Of a DNA stretch of 41,321 bases, positions 15,841-21,501 are shown one piece after another; within the stretch, counting starts at the first letter, position 1; every line of letters begins with the position of its first letter. A model generated the notes under the pieces. The model was not told the origin of the DNA and did no database searches. It worked only from the letters and a program-made list of their open reading frames with translations. The DNA comes from a virus. Made by a program: the position numbers and the translations under genes. The stretch lies in the IMG/VR virus record IMGVR_UViG_3300036985_002505, positions 1-41,321 of that record, one strand, 5' to 3'.

Positions 15841-15886
15841 TCTCTGACCTAAAATTCAAATGGGATATACACCGTGGGAGTACAAA

Positions 15887-16210
15887 TTACGGGGAGGGTA
15901 CAACCTTGGGAGTGAGATCGTTCTTAGCTTCCTTGATCACCTTCTCGAGAGCGAGAACCTGAGAGTGATCAAGGGCCAACCCCTTCTTGGTGAAGCCGGA
16001 GAATTCCTCGCTGGTAACGAACTCACGGATATCGAGGATGGGGGCTGACTTGGAGTACTGGAGGATACGGATCTTCAACTCTTGCTGTCCACGAGTAAGC
16101 GAAGGGAAACTCTTGAGTACTGCGGGAGTCTCTCTCCGATACTGGGGACGTGGTGCGGGAGTGGGAACTGGTCCTACTTCGATCGATTCAGCAACCTTCT
16201 CGTCATCCAT
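15887..16210 (-). CDS. PC4-like single-stranded DNA-binding / transcription cofactor
   Basis: 107 residues. After a Pro-rich N-terminus (VPTPAPRPQ), the segment ELKIRILQYSKSAPILDIRE, then FTKKGLALDHSQVLALEKVI, matches the PC4/YdbC fold: beta strand, LDIR, T-K-K-G, then a helix after L...W/Q..L. PC4-type proteins bind single-stranded DNA as dimers and act in transcription or replication. In phage T5-like and other phages a PC4-type protein works in late transcription. It lies between the terminator at 16229-16300 and element B. GGGA precedes ATG. Confidence 0.75.
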   Translation of the reverse strand: MDDEKVAESIEVGPVPTPAPRPQYRRETPAVLKSFPSLTRGQQELKIRILQYSKSAPILDIREFVTSEEFSGFTKKGLALDHSQVLALEKVIKEAKNDLTPKVVPSP

Positions 16211-16228
16211 TTAGCTTCCCTTTCAGGT

Positions 16229-16300
16229 AAAGAAAAGCCCCGAAGGCAGAATGGGGAAGCTCTACGATCTGAGCTTTGATTCCCAACCGCCCTCGGGGAC
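16229..16300 (-). terminator. Intrinsic terminator on the minus strand
   Basis: On the minus strand an outer stem CCCCGAGGGC pairs with GCCTTCGGGG (one bulge or mismatch) and is followed by TTTTCTTT. Inside the loop AAGCTC and GAGCTT form a second perfect 6-bp stem. It lies just downstream of the 16325-16732 gene stop, between it and the PC4-like gene. Confidence 0.7.
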
Positions 16301-16324
16301 AATTCTTACTTAGTGATCAGAAGA

Positions 16325-16732
16325 CTACTCGCTATCCTGAGCTTCGTTCTTGGTGAGGTCGGAAAGACGGAATCCCGCCTTACGAAGCGCCATCCGGATC
16401 TTCCGGAGACCCTTCTTGTCACCCTGAGCCTGCAGCTCTTCGCGCTGCTTGAGGAGCTTGCGGACTTCCTTCGGTGCAGCCTTGAGGACCTCAGCAGGAA
16501 CGATGGTCGGCTCACGGGGGACAAGGCCCTTCGCCTTCTGCTTCTTGGAAGGCTTGTTGGTCACCTCGTCATCAGAATCGTCGTCGTCGGTCTCGGCCTC
16601 ATCGTCATCATCGGTCTCGACCTCTTCGACTTCCTCCTCATCCTCGTCAGCATCGTCCTCATCCTCATCCTCGTCAGCCTGCTTCTTCTTGTTCGTAGGC
16701 TGTGCAACCTTGTTCTTGGGCTTCGGGGACAT
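16325..16732 (-). CDS. Acidic protein with C-terminal LRKxG-FxLS module (family member 1)
   Basis: 135 residues: a basic start, then an Asp/Glu-rich stretch (about 20-55) with almost no other residues, then a Lys/Arg-rich helical C-terminus. Residues about 85-125 contain RKLLKQREELQ and KIRMALRKAGFRLSD. This module recurs in the products of 17302-17517 and 18690-18908. An acidic arm joined to a basic helical module could mimic or bind nucleic acid, but the function is unknown. Its own promoter lies at 16824-16852 and its own terminator at 16229-16300, so it is a single-gene transcription unit. AGGAGG precedes ATG. Confidence 0.8.
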   Translation of the reverse strand: MSPKPKNKVAQPTNKKKQADEDEDEDDADEDEEEVEEVETDDDDEAETDDDDSDDEVTNKPSKKQKAKGLVPREPTIVPAEVLKAAPKEVRKLLKQREELQAQGDKKGLRKIRMALRKAGFRLSDLTKNEAQDSE

Positions 16733-16793
16733 GGTGGAACCTCCTTCGGGTATTGGATATCACAGGGGAGTAGATGGGCACACCCCGGACCCT

Positions 16794-16815
16794 AAAGGGA
16801 TCTCGTCTTCCCTTT
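16794..16815 (-). promoter_or_regulatory. 5' leader stem-loop after promoter at 16824-16852
   Basis: AAAGGG and CCCTTT (6-bp perfect arms, 10-base loop). On the minus strand the hairpin begins 8-9 bases after the -10 box, so it would sit at the very 5' end of the transcript, a usual way to protect short phage mRNAs. As DNA it could be an operator. About 60 bases of leader follow before the gene start. Confidence 0.6.
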
Positions 16816-16823
16816 ATGAAATC

Positions 16824-16852
16824 ATATTATCACGTGGATACTTCCGAGTCAA
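16824..16852 (-). promoter_or_regulatory. Sigma-70-type promoter for 16325-16732
   Basis: The minus strand has TTGACT (16847-16852), a 17-bp spacer, and TAATAT (16824-16829) preceded by TGA, an extended -10. GATAAT at a shorter spacing is an alternative -10. The same -35 and the same TGA extension occur in the promoters at 17580 and 18450. The rest of the gap 16853-17095 holds only short frames (a three-codon one after GGAGGTGCAAC) and no gene I can support. Confidence 0.75.
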
Positions 16853-17095
16853 TCGGGGAATTAAACTTTGTCTGGCTCCATCTCAAACCTTCTATCGCAG
16901 GATAATTCCCCGAGGTACTTCTCAAGAGATGGATGGTACTCCTCTCAACTCGAGAACCATGTTGTGTTACTTTAAGGGTTCTCGAGGATCTTTATAAAGT
17001 CTCCCTAGAGGTGGGAGGTCCTAGTAGCCCATGTTGCACCTCCGATCTTTCTATTAGGGGTTATGACTACACAAGACTACCGAAGGGGTAGCCGC

Positions 17096-17278
17096 CTATC
17101 TGTAAGCCAATTCTTTCCTTCTCTCCGCCTTCTTTTTGCAGAAGGCCTCTGGGTTCTTAGCTGCCCAGTCGTGGCATCTTGAGCAAACGAATCGCTTAGC
17201 GACCAGAGAGTAGAAGGTTCTTCCCACTAGGCGGGGGCACAGTCCGCATTTGAACAGGATCTTTATGCCCCTACCCAT
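17096..17278 (-). CDS. Small zinc-ribbon protein
   Basis: 60 residues from ATG 17278. CGLC and CSRC (C-x2-C twice, 22 residues apart) form a zinc ribbon, followed by a Lys/Arg-rich helix (KKKAERRKELAYR). It is probably a nucleic acid or host-protein binding factor. The start is uncertain: an in-frame TTG at 17305 overlaps the previous stop and would add nine residues; neither has a strong ribosome site. It is co-transcribed with 17302-17517 from the promoter at 17580. Confidence 0.7.
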   Translation of the reverse strand: MGRGIKILFKCGLCPRLVGRTFYSLVAKRFVCSRCHDWAAKNPEAFCKKKAERRKELAYR

Positions 17279-17301
17279 GAAGGACTCGAAGGAAGAGAAA
17301 G

Positions 17302-17517
17302 TCAAATAGTCTCTTCTTGTTGTCCTTCCGGAGCTTCTGGGTCTCGGGAGTTCGGAGAGGTGGGTTGAGTATCGGATCCTTCACCATCCCTGCGACTAAG
17401 GTAGAAGCCGAGTGTTCTGAGCTGCCTTCGATACTTCTTGGCATGAAGCTTATCCTCCAGTCGTTTCCTGAGGAGTTTCTGTATACGCTCGGGAGACCGC
17501 TTCTCGAAGGATTCCAT
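17302..17517 (-). CDS. Small protein with LRxLG-FxLS module (family member 2)
   Basis: 71 residues. The N-terminal half is the shared module: SPERIQKLLRKRLED, then KKYRRQLRTLGFYLSRR. The C-terminal half is acidic, Pro/Ser-rich and likely disordered (order reversed compared with family member 1, whose acidic part is N-terminal). No known domain is recognised. ATG start; GGAGG lies about 13 bases upstream, a long spacing. It is the first gene after the promoter at 17580. Confidence 0.75.
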   Translation of the reverse strand: MESFEKRSPERIQKLLRKRLEDKLHAKKYRRQLRTLGFYLSRRDGEGSDTQPTSPNSRDPEAPEGQQEETI

Positions 17518-17554
17518 CTGGAAGTCTTTCCCTCCTAACCTGATGTAGGGGAAT

Positions 17555-17571
17555 TGGAGATGTTTTCTCCA
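17555..17571 (-). promoter_or_regulatory. 5' leader stem-loop after promoter at 17580-17608
   Basis: TGGAGA and TCTCCA arms around a 5-base loop. On the minus strand it begins about 8 bases beyond the -10 box, near the expected first transcribed bases, as in the unit at 16824. The arm sequence differs, so the structure rather than the sequence is what is shared. Confidence 0.6.
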
Positions 17572-17579
17572 TTGATTTC

Positions 17580-17608
17580 ATAATATCAAAGGGAAACTCA
17601 CAAGTCAA
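17580..17608 (-). promoter_or_regulatory. Sigma-70-type promoter for 17302-17517 and 17096-17278
   Basis: TTGACT (17603-17608), a 17-bp spacer and TATTAT (17580-17585) with TGA just upstream of the -10. It lies in the gap between the RHH gene stop (17644) and the start at 17517, in AT-rich DNA. Confidence 0.8.
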
Positions 17609-17643
17609 ATAAAATGTTTCTGGGATGAAATCAAATACAGGAT

Positions 17644-17907
17644 CTACTTCTTATTGGGGATTCGACTCATTTGGCGGTCTACTTCTGCTCTAAAGGATTC
17701 GTTGGTGTCTGGGGTATCCATATCTCGGAAGTAGCGGTCGAGGGCGACTCGGATTACTTCACTACCTGAGACCCTGTGAGTCTTCCTCATCTTCAGGAGC
17801 TTCCGAGTATGAGTTGGGGAGAGGTACACCAGCTTCTTCTTCCACTTCTCCTTCATCTCTGGTCCCTTGACGAACCACTTCTTACCATCTGATGGTGTCC
17901 TACCCAT
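17644..17907 (-). CDS. Ribbon-helix-helix DNA-binding protein
   Basis: 87 residues. KKLVYLSPTHTRKLLKMRK followed by VSGSEVIRVALDRYF matches the CopG/Arc ribbon-helix-helix pattern: a strand with alternating residues, helix A, the turn, then helix B. A basic N-terminus precedes it. RHH proteins bind as dimers to short inverted repeats, so this is the best repressor candidate for the dyads seen near the promoters. GGAGG lies 6-7 bases before ATG. The start overlaps the stop of the zinc-ribbon gene upstream. Confidence 0.8.
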   Translation of the reverse strand: MGRTPSDGKKWFVKGPEMKEKWKKKLVYLSPTHTRKLLKMRKTHRVSGSEVIRVALDRYFRDMDTPDTNESFRAEVDRQMSRIPNKK

Positions 17908-18057
17908 GTTGGTCCTCCAATCCTATCTCGAGTTGTTCCCAAGCATCCACCTTGCTGTAGAAGTCACATATTGGACATCTACCTTCGATGAGGACCTTTG
18001 TCCTATGCCCACATCGGGGACAGGCTATGACCTCCTTGGAATGGGTTACATTAGCCA
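17900..18057 (-). CDS. Small double-CxxC zinc-ribbon protein
   Basis: 52 residues from ATG 18057. CPRC and CPIC, 15 residues apart, make a compact zinc ribbon of the rubredoxin/TFIIS type; an acidic helix (DAWEQLEIGLED) follows. A longer frame begins upstream but overlaps the membrane protein gene. It overlaps the RHH gene start by 8 bases and the upstream stop by about 12, so it is part of one operon from the promoter at 18450. The function is not known. Confidence 0.7.
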
Positions 18058-18207
18058 TCGGGCTGCCACGTAGAAGATGCAGATGATGATGATCAGGAGG
18101 ATAACTGTATCCCCCTTGGCCCAAGCGGGTTCGGGCATGGGTAGAGGCTCGTTCTCATTCCGAAGTCTCTGGGTGTGTCTGTAAAGCTCTCTGTTGATGG
18201 GTTTCAT
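18046..18207 (-). CDS. Small one-span membrane protein
   Basis: 53 residues. A polar, charged N-terminal half (RELYRHTQRLRNENEPLPMP) is followed by a strong membrane span (TVILLIIIICIFYVAARW) at the C-terminus. The ribosome site is excellent (AGGAGGTGTG then ATG), which makes the gene convincing despite its size. It is the second gene after the promoter at 18450. Tail-anchored topology with a cytoplasmic N-terminus is likely. The role is unknown; early membrane peptides often alter the host envelope. Confidence 0.75.
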   Translation of the reverse strand: MKPINRELYRHTQRLRNENEPLPMPEPAWAKGDTVILLIIIICIFYVAARWLM

Positions 18208-18215
18208 CACACCTC

Positions 18216-18383
18216 CTAGGCAAAGGTGAAGGAGTGGTGGACATCTTCCTTGAGGAGTTCATGGGGTTCTGCTCCATCATCAAGCTTCTTGGACCCGGAC
18301 TCATTGAGGACGAGAATCTGACAGCCTTTCAGGTCTGTAAAGGTAGTCCCATCGTTCAGTACGAGAATCACTTCGGGCTTCAT
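18216..18383 (-). CDS. Small acidic early protein
   Basis: 55 residues with a perfect ribosome site (GGAGGTATCAAG then ATG). The sequence EVILVLNDGTTFTDLKGCQILVL looks like two or three beta-strands, followed by an acidic helix-like tail. It is not recognised as a family. It is the first gene after the promoter at 18450-18478, with about 65 bases of leader containing the palindrome at 18403-18417. Small acidic beta-rich early proteins can be host-inhibitor proteins, but nothing in the sequence proves this. Confidence 0.72.
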   Translation of the reverse strand: MKPEVILVLNDGTTFTDLKGCQILVLNESGSKKLDDGAEPHELLKEDVHHSFTFA

Positions 18384-18402
18384 CTTGATACCTCCGTAGG
18401 TA

Positions 18403-18417
18403 ATGGGGTAACCCCAT
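18403..18417 (-). promoter_or_regulatory. Palindromic operator or leader hairpin
   Basis: ATGGGGTAACCCCAT: 7-bp perfect arms around one base, in the leader of 18216-18383. A second, related site (AGGGTTACCCC, 18460-18470) lies inside the spacer of the promoter at 18450. A pair of dyads, one between -35 and -10 and one downstream, is a typical repressor arrangement. Confidence 0.65.
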
Positions 18418-18449
18418 GTGAGTGTAGCCCTTTTGTTTCCCTTAATCCC

Positions 18450-18478
18450 ATTATATCATAGGGTTACCCCGGAGTCAA
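18450..18478 (-). promoter_or_regulatory. Strong sigma-70 promoter for the early small-gene operon
   Basis: TTGACT (18473-18478), a 17-bp spacer and consensus TATAAT (18450-18455) with TG one base upstream (extended -10). It is the best promoter match in the window. It drives at least 18216-18383, 18046-18207, 17900-18057 and 17644-17907, which are closely spaced on the same strand. Confidence 0.87.
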
Positions 18479-18487
18479 ATGAGGATT

Positions 18488-18637
18488 TTAACTTTTCAGG
18501 ATCTGGATCTTGAGCACCGTGGTTTCGAAGTTGAAGCATTCGCATACAGCGTCCAGAGTGAAGAGGTCGGTAAGAGATTTCTTTACCTCTTCTACATCCT
18601 TGTCTCGATACTCAAAGGTAATCTGGAACTTAGCCAT
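18488..18637 (-). CDS. Small hypothetical early protein
   Basis: 49 residues with a strong ribosome site (AGGAGGACTCAG then ATG). The sequence KFQITFEYRDKDVEEVKKSL, then TTVLKIQILKS, suggests a beta-alpha-beta fold similar in outline to ferredoxin-like small phage proteins; CEC sits in the middle. No family is recognised. It ends just upstream of the promoter at 18450 and starts 52 bases after the stop of 18690-18908. Confidence 0.7.
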   Translation of the reverse strand: MAKFQITFEYRDKDVEEVKKSLTDLFTLDAVCECFNFETTVLKIQILKS

Positions 18638-18689
18638 CTGAGTCCTCCTGTGGTGAGTGTAGGTGAAGTGAACGGGGGGTTGAAGCGTG

Positions 18690-18908
18690 TTAGCTGGTGG
18701 TGGTCTCGGTCACAACTTCCGGCTTGAGCTGGCGGCTGAGCCAATACCCGAGCTTACGCAGCTGGCGCCGAATCTTCTTGCCCAAGCGTGCATCCTTGAC
18801 TTCGTGGGCCTTGTGCAGTTGAGACAGGAGCTTGCTCACCCGTGCAGCGTTGTCGGTGGTGGTGGGCTCAATCGTCTCAGTCGGGGTGTTCGTGATGGTA
18901 TCGGACAT
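18690..18908 (-). CDS. Small protein with LRKLG-YxLS module (family member 3)
   Basis: 72 residues from ATG 18908 (GGAGACGAAA upstream). The N-terminal 25 residues are Thr/Glu-rich and disordered. Residues about 28-65 carry the shared module: ARVSKLLSQLHKAHEVKD, then KKIRRQLRKLGYWLSRQ. It is the leftmost-reading gene next to the big intergenic region, so it is probably expressed first. A TTGACA at 18991-18996 on this strand has no good -10, so its promoter is unclear. Confidence 0.78.
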   Translation of the reverse strand: MSDTITNTPTETIEPTTTDNAARVSKLLSQLHKAHEVKDARLGKKIRRQLRKLGYWLSRQLKPEVVTETTTS

Positions 18909-19048
18909 TTTCGTCTCCGTGTGTAGGGGTAGTGAACCGTGTGGTGGAGTGGTTGAAAATGTCCCCCCGTCCACCTCTCACCTATTGAGTTGTCAAAGAG
19001 CAAATTTTCTCCAGCCCCCCTTATGGGAGCCAATGCCAATGGAGTATA

Positions 19049-19335
19049 TAGCAAATGGAGTGCCAATAATGCTAAGTCATTGCGCCACAATGGGTTACAA
19101 GCTTTTGCCCCCATGCCAAGGGTGCCCTAAATCTTAAAAGTGTAAAGGGTTGGCTACACCTGGCATCGACGAATAGGGGCTAACTCCATAGCAAATGGCC
19201 TAACTCATTGCGCCACAATAGGGCAATAAGTGTAAACTTCTCCAACAGTTCGGAATACCTAAGTCTATATGAAAGCTCGTAACTCCAAGCAAAAGCTCGT
19301 AACCCTATATGAAATAAGTGTCAACTTCCCCAACA
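19049..19335 (+). repeat. Cluster of short direct repeats
   Basis: TAGCAAATGG at 19049 and 19189. CTAAGTCATTGCGCCACAAT at 19072 and a one-mismatch copy at 19200. AAGTGTAAACTTCTCCAACA at 19228 with a near copy at 19316 and a short part at 19138. AAAGCTCGTAAC at 19272 and 19292, flanked by CTATATGAAA at 19265 and 19305. The order suggests duplication of a larger block followed by divergence. They are possible iterons for an initiator. Confidence 0.75.
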
Positions 19336-19354
19336 CCCAAGCCATTTGAGGCTC

Positions 19355-19493
19355 CTGTTCCATATTGAACAGTACCCAAGCGTGCACCCAGCAGACATTA
19401 TGTCCCAAGTAAAGGTTATAAGGGAATAGGTTCCATTTATGAACAGTTACGGCCAACAAAACGCCTATTCCGCCCCATTCCATTTATGAACAG
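19355..19493 (+). promoter_or_regulatory. Three GTTC-N-GAAC dyad sites
   Basis: CTGTTCCATATTGAACAG (19355-19372), GTTCCATTTATGAACAG (19430-19446) and ATTCCATTTATGAACAG (19477-19493). Sites one and two have GTTC/GAAC arms; the third has TTC/GAA. Spacing is 75 and 47 bases. They look like operators for one dimeric regulator, phage or host (LexA-like sites have related arms but different spacing). Confidence 0.68.
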
Positions 19494-19860
19494 TATAGGC
19501 TGGGGTAACACCATTCAGTGCTCAAACGGGTACCCCGAGAGGTGGGGAGCATAATACTCAACTATAGGTGAAATAGTAACTGAAGAGAACATAGTAGTAT
19601 CATTTTTCAGTAAAAACTTATCTATACTCAATTCTGTATCTGTAAGTAGATGAAACAATCTAGTTTCGTTTTTCCTGTCTAGGTTTCAGTATTATCTTTT
19701 CTATTTCTATTTAGGATTAAAACTAGGTCTATGATAATTGGAGGTATCTAGGTAATCTCTAATCAAGATATGTAAATTAAAAAAGACACTCTCTAGGTGT
19801 AGGGATTGGGTGTGACTATTGGGGGTGATCTTAGTTCATTAAGACTATCTGGTTTACTAG

Positions 19861-19920
19861 ACTATAGGTACTAGGGTCTTACGACTATAGGTACTATAGG
19901 TACTATAGGTACTATATACT
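19861..19920 (+). repeat. Tandem 9-bp repeats in AT-rich DNA
   Basis: ACTATAGGT occurs at 19861 and then three times in exact tandem at 19884, 19893 and 19902, running on into ACTATATACT. One more single copy is at 19561. The following 60 bases are very AT-rich (CTATTATGCAATTTCC and similar), a possible DNA-unwinding element. Confidence 0.8.
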
Positions 19921-20018
19921 CTATTATGCAATTTCCAATTTTCTATTTTCTATTCAGTTTCACAATTGCTGTATGAGGTTGATTTTTCAGCTACTTAGTA
20001 TTCCCTGTAAAATAAGAT

Positions 20019-20048
20019 TTGACAGGGGGTCTTCAGAGGTGGTATAAG
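20019..20048 (+). promoter_or_regulatory. Sigma-70 promoter for plus-strand genes
   Basis: TTGACA (20019-20024, perfect), an 18-bp spacer and TATAAG (20043-20048, five of six). It is the only clear promoter facing the plus-strand virion genes, 86 bases before the first start at 20134. Confidence 0.78.
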
Positions 20049-20078
20049 TTGATTCATCAACCTGATTCAAGTTATACC
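20041..20078 (+). promoter_or_regulatory. Dyad operator or leader hairpin overlapping the -10 box
   Basis: GGTATAAGTTGA (20041-20052) is inversely repeated as TTCAAGTTATACC (20066-20078) with two mismatches. Inside it, GTTGATTCATCAAC (20048-20061) is a perfect palindrome. The dyad covers the -10 box and start site, so a bound protein would block transcription. A third inverted repeat (CCCAGGA...TCCTGGG, 20084-20108) follows before the ribosome site. Confidence 0.68.
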
Positions 20079-20133
20079 TGTAACCCAGGAGGATTCGGAA
20101 ATCCTGGGCTCTCTTGTGTCGGAGGAGAAAGTC

Positions 20134-20703
20134 ATGCTTCAACAAACTCTTTATCCTCTATCGGGCCGTACTCCAATCGAAGTTCTTTTCATGGGGGGAA
20201 CTTTTACTTGGCCTACTACTCAGATAGCAGATCTTGCTGGTAGACCACCCCAGAGTGATGCTACTTTCGACCAAGCTACTTATACTCCCGGGGATATTGG
20301 ATTAGCCTGTAGTGGGGTAACTTGGACACTAGATTCCTGTACTTATACTGATCCTATTCATTTAGTAAAGGTTCGAACCCGGAATAAACAGGTTAATTGT
20401 CTTCATGCACAGACTTCTATTGAACCACTAGTTGGGGCTATTCCAGTCGGAGGCGCCTATGGTCACCTCTTCATAGGATCCGTTCCCTTGTTAACTACAA
20501 CTAGGTGGTATGATTTTGATTTTTACTTGAATCCTCGAACTGGACTTGTTTGGAATGCTACCGACATAAATGCCCTGAGTTGGGGTTGGTTTGCTTTTAT
20601 GGCTAATGAGGATTATTCGAATCCCCTTCATGCCTACGGTTACGAGTTCGAAGTAGAAATTCATTCTCAGGATGAAGCAAGTTCCCTCATCAGTCGTATC
20701 TAA
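20134..20703 (+). CDS. Hypothetical beta-rich protein, probably structural
   Basis: 189 residues from ATG 20134 (GGAGGAGAAAGTC upstream); an in-frame GTG at 20116 has no ribosome site. Many Thr/Ser/Gly and aromatic residues (MGGTFTWPTTQIAD, RWYDFDFYLNPRTG, WGWFAFMANEDYSN) suggest an all-beta fold such as a carbohydrate-binding or virion surface protein. No family is recognised. It is the first gene of the plus-strand half, directly under the promoter at 20019, and is followed by other small genes and terminase. Confidence 0.8.
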   Translation: MLQQTLYPLSGRTPIEVLFMGGTFTWPTTQIADLAGRPPQSDATFDQATYTPGDIGLACSGVTWTLDSCTYTDPIHLVKVRTRNKQVNCLHAQTSIEPLVGAIPVGGAYGHLFIGSVPLLTTTRWYDFDFYLNPRTGLVWNATDINALSWGWFAFMANEDYSNPLHAYGYEFEVEIHSQDEASSLISRI

Positions 20704-20731
20704 TCTCGGTTTAACCAGCAAGGAGGAAAAG

Positions 20732-20932
20732 ATGGGAGTTCTCAAAGCAACGAAGATTGGTACTACGGGTACTGTCAAGAAGATGGGTTCGACTCAAGGC
20801 CCGCAGCAATCACATTTACCCAGTGGTAGTTCGTATAGTAACGCTGGAATGAAGAGGGGTTCTCGTAGTTCCAGTCCTACAGGTAGTAGCACCAAGCCTA
20901 ACTGGCCGCATATGCCCGGTAAGCCTAAGTAG
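20732..20932 (+). CDS. Small basic Ser/Gly-rich protein
   Basis: 66 residues with AGGAGGAAAAG before ATG. A short ordered start (MGVLKATKIGTTGTVKKMG) leads into a low-complexity Ser/Gly/Lys tail ending HMPGKPK. It is probably disordered and basic (pI high), so DNA or capsid binding is possible. The function is unknown. Confidence 0.7.
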   Translation: MGVLKATKIGTTGTVKKMGSTQGPQQSHLPSGSSYSNAGMKRGSRSSSPTGSSTKPNWPHMPGKPK

Positions 20933-20958
20933 GAATACCCCGAAGGGAGTAGATTCCT

Positions 20959-21063
20959 ATGTCTTCCAAGATTTCTCTCGACAAAGCCAGGAAACAGATC
21001 CTGATGCTTAACATGGCTGAAAAGAAACCTAGCAAGAAGAAGTCGAAAGGAAAGAAATGGTGA
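20959..21063 (+). CDS. Very small basic protein
   Basis: 34 residues: KISLDKARKQILMLNMA, then a run of Lys/Ser to the end (KKPSKKKSKGKKW). GGGAG lies 9 bases before ATG, and the stop overlaps the next start, which supports translation. Probably nucleic-acid binding; otherwise unknown. Confidence 0.6.
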   Translation: MSSKISLDKARKQILMLNMAEKKPSKKKSKGKKW

Positions 21064-21500
21064 TCATCAAGAAGAAGACGAATGCAGGTTTACTCGGGAC
21101 TATTGCTGCATTAGGAAACTATGTCTCGGGTAAGCTTAGTGTCGAAGGAGCTATTCAGGTTATGTTTTACCTGACGGGTACTGGAGTTTCGGTCCCTGCT
21201 TCGATGGTTGTTCAGGTTTCAGAAGTAGATAGTCCCAGTGAGACCTATGCATCAGCAGACTTTGTTGATGTTGTGGCAACTACTCACATGGTCAAGGTAG
21301 AGGGAGTTGCTCTTCCTGCTGCTATCAATACAGGACTCTGGATCTTCGTGGGGTCTAATACGATTGCCTCCCCCCTGCTGGGTGTTAAGTGGGTTAGACT
21401 GAAGTATGCAGGTCATGCTACTGTTGCCATCACAGCTGCTAGTCTCATCGAGAAGGTCTTCTACAATCAACCCGGTCCTCAGTACCATTCGGGGTTCTAA
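21057..21500 (+). CDS. Hypothetical protein, probably structural
   Basis: 147 residues. A Lys-rich start is followed by alternating hydrophobic/polar strands (IQVMFYLTGTGVSVPASMVV, VVATTHMVKVEGVALP) and a hydrophobic C-terminal part. There is no signal peptide and no recognised family; the composition resembles small virion or decoration proteins. AGGAAAG precedes ATG. The gene overlaps the 34-residue gene by 7 bases and ends one base before terS. Confidence 0.72.
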   Translation: MVIIKKKTNAGLLGTIAALGNYVSGKLSVEGAIQVMFYLTGTGVSVPASMVVQVSEVDSPSETYASADFVDVVATTHMVKVEGVALPAAINTGLWIFVGSNTIASPLLGVKWVRLKYAGHATVAITAASLIEKVFYNQPGPQYHSGF

Positions 21501-21501
21501 C

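Larger units (their letters stand above)
18975..20018. other. Large non-coding control region, candidate replication origin
   Basis: About 1 kb between divergent gene sets with no open frame that has a ribosome site or protein-like composition. The left half (to about 19560) contains several families of direct and inverted repeats; the right half is AT-rich (long T/A runs, 19560-20018) with a tandem 9-bp repeat. Repeats next to an AT-rich stretch at the divergence of early and late genes are the usual picture of a phage origin and control centre. Function is inferred. Confidence 0.65.

Noticed and set aside
15695-15859. N-terminal extension of primase through element B
   Set aside because: The extension translates the regulatory element itself; AGGAGG points to ATG 15694.
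16313-16997. Long plus-strand frames over 16.3-17.0 kb
   Set aside because: Their Ser-run and Leu/Val-run proteins are antisense reading of the Asp/Glu-rich minus-strand gene; no ribosome sites.
19265-19483. 72-codon minus-strand frame in the big non-coding region
   Set aside because: It lies across the repeat families and dyad sites, lacks a ribosome site, and has a Trp/His/Leu-rich composition unlike its neighbours.
19884-19913. ACTATAGG repeats resembling the end of a T7 RNA polymerase promoter
   Set aside because: Only the last eight bases match, they recur as 9-bp tandem repeats, and no single-subunit RNA polymerase gene is seen in the genome.
18975-20018. tRNA or other RNA gene in the large gap
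   Set aside because: No cloverleaf with a T-loop GGTTCGA-type box was found; the repeats explain the structure better.
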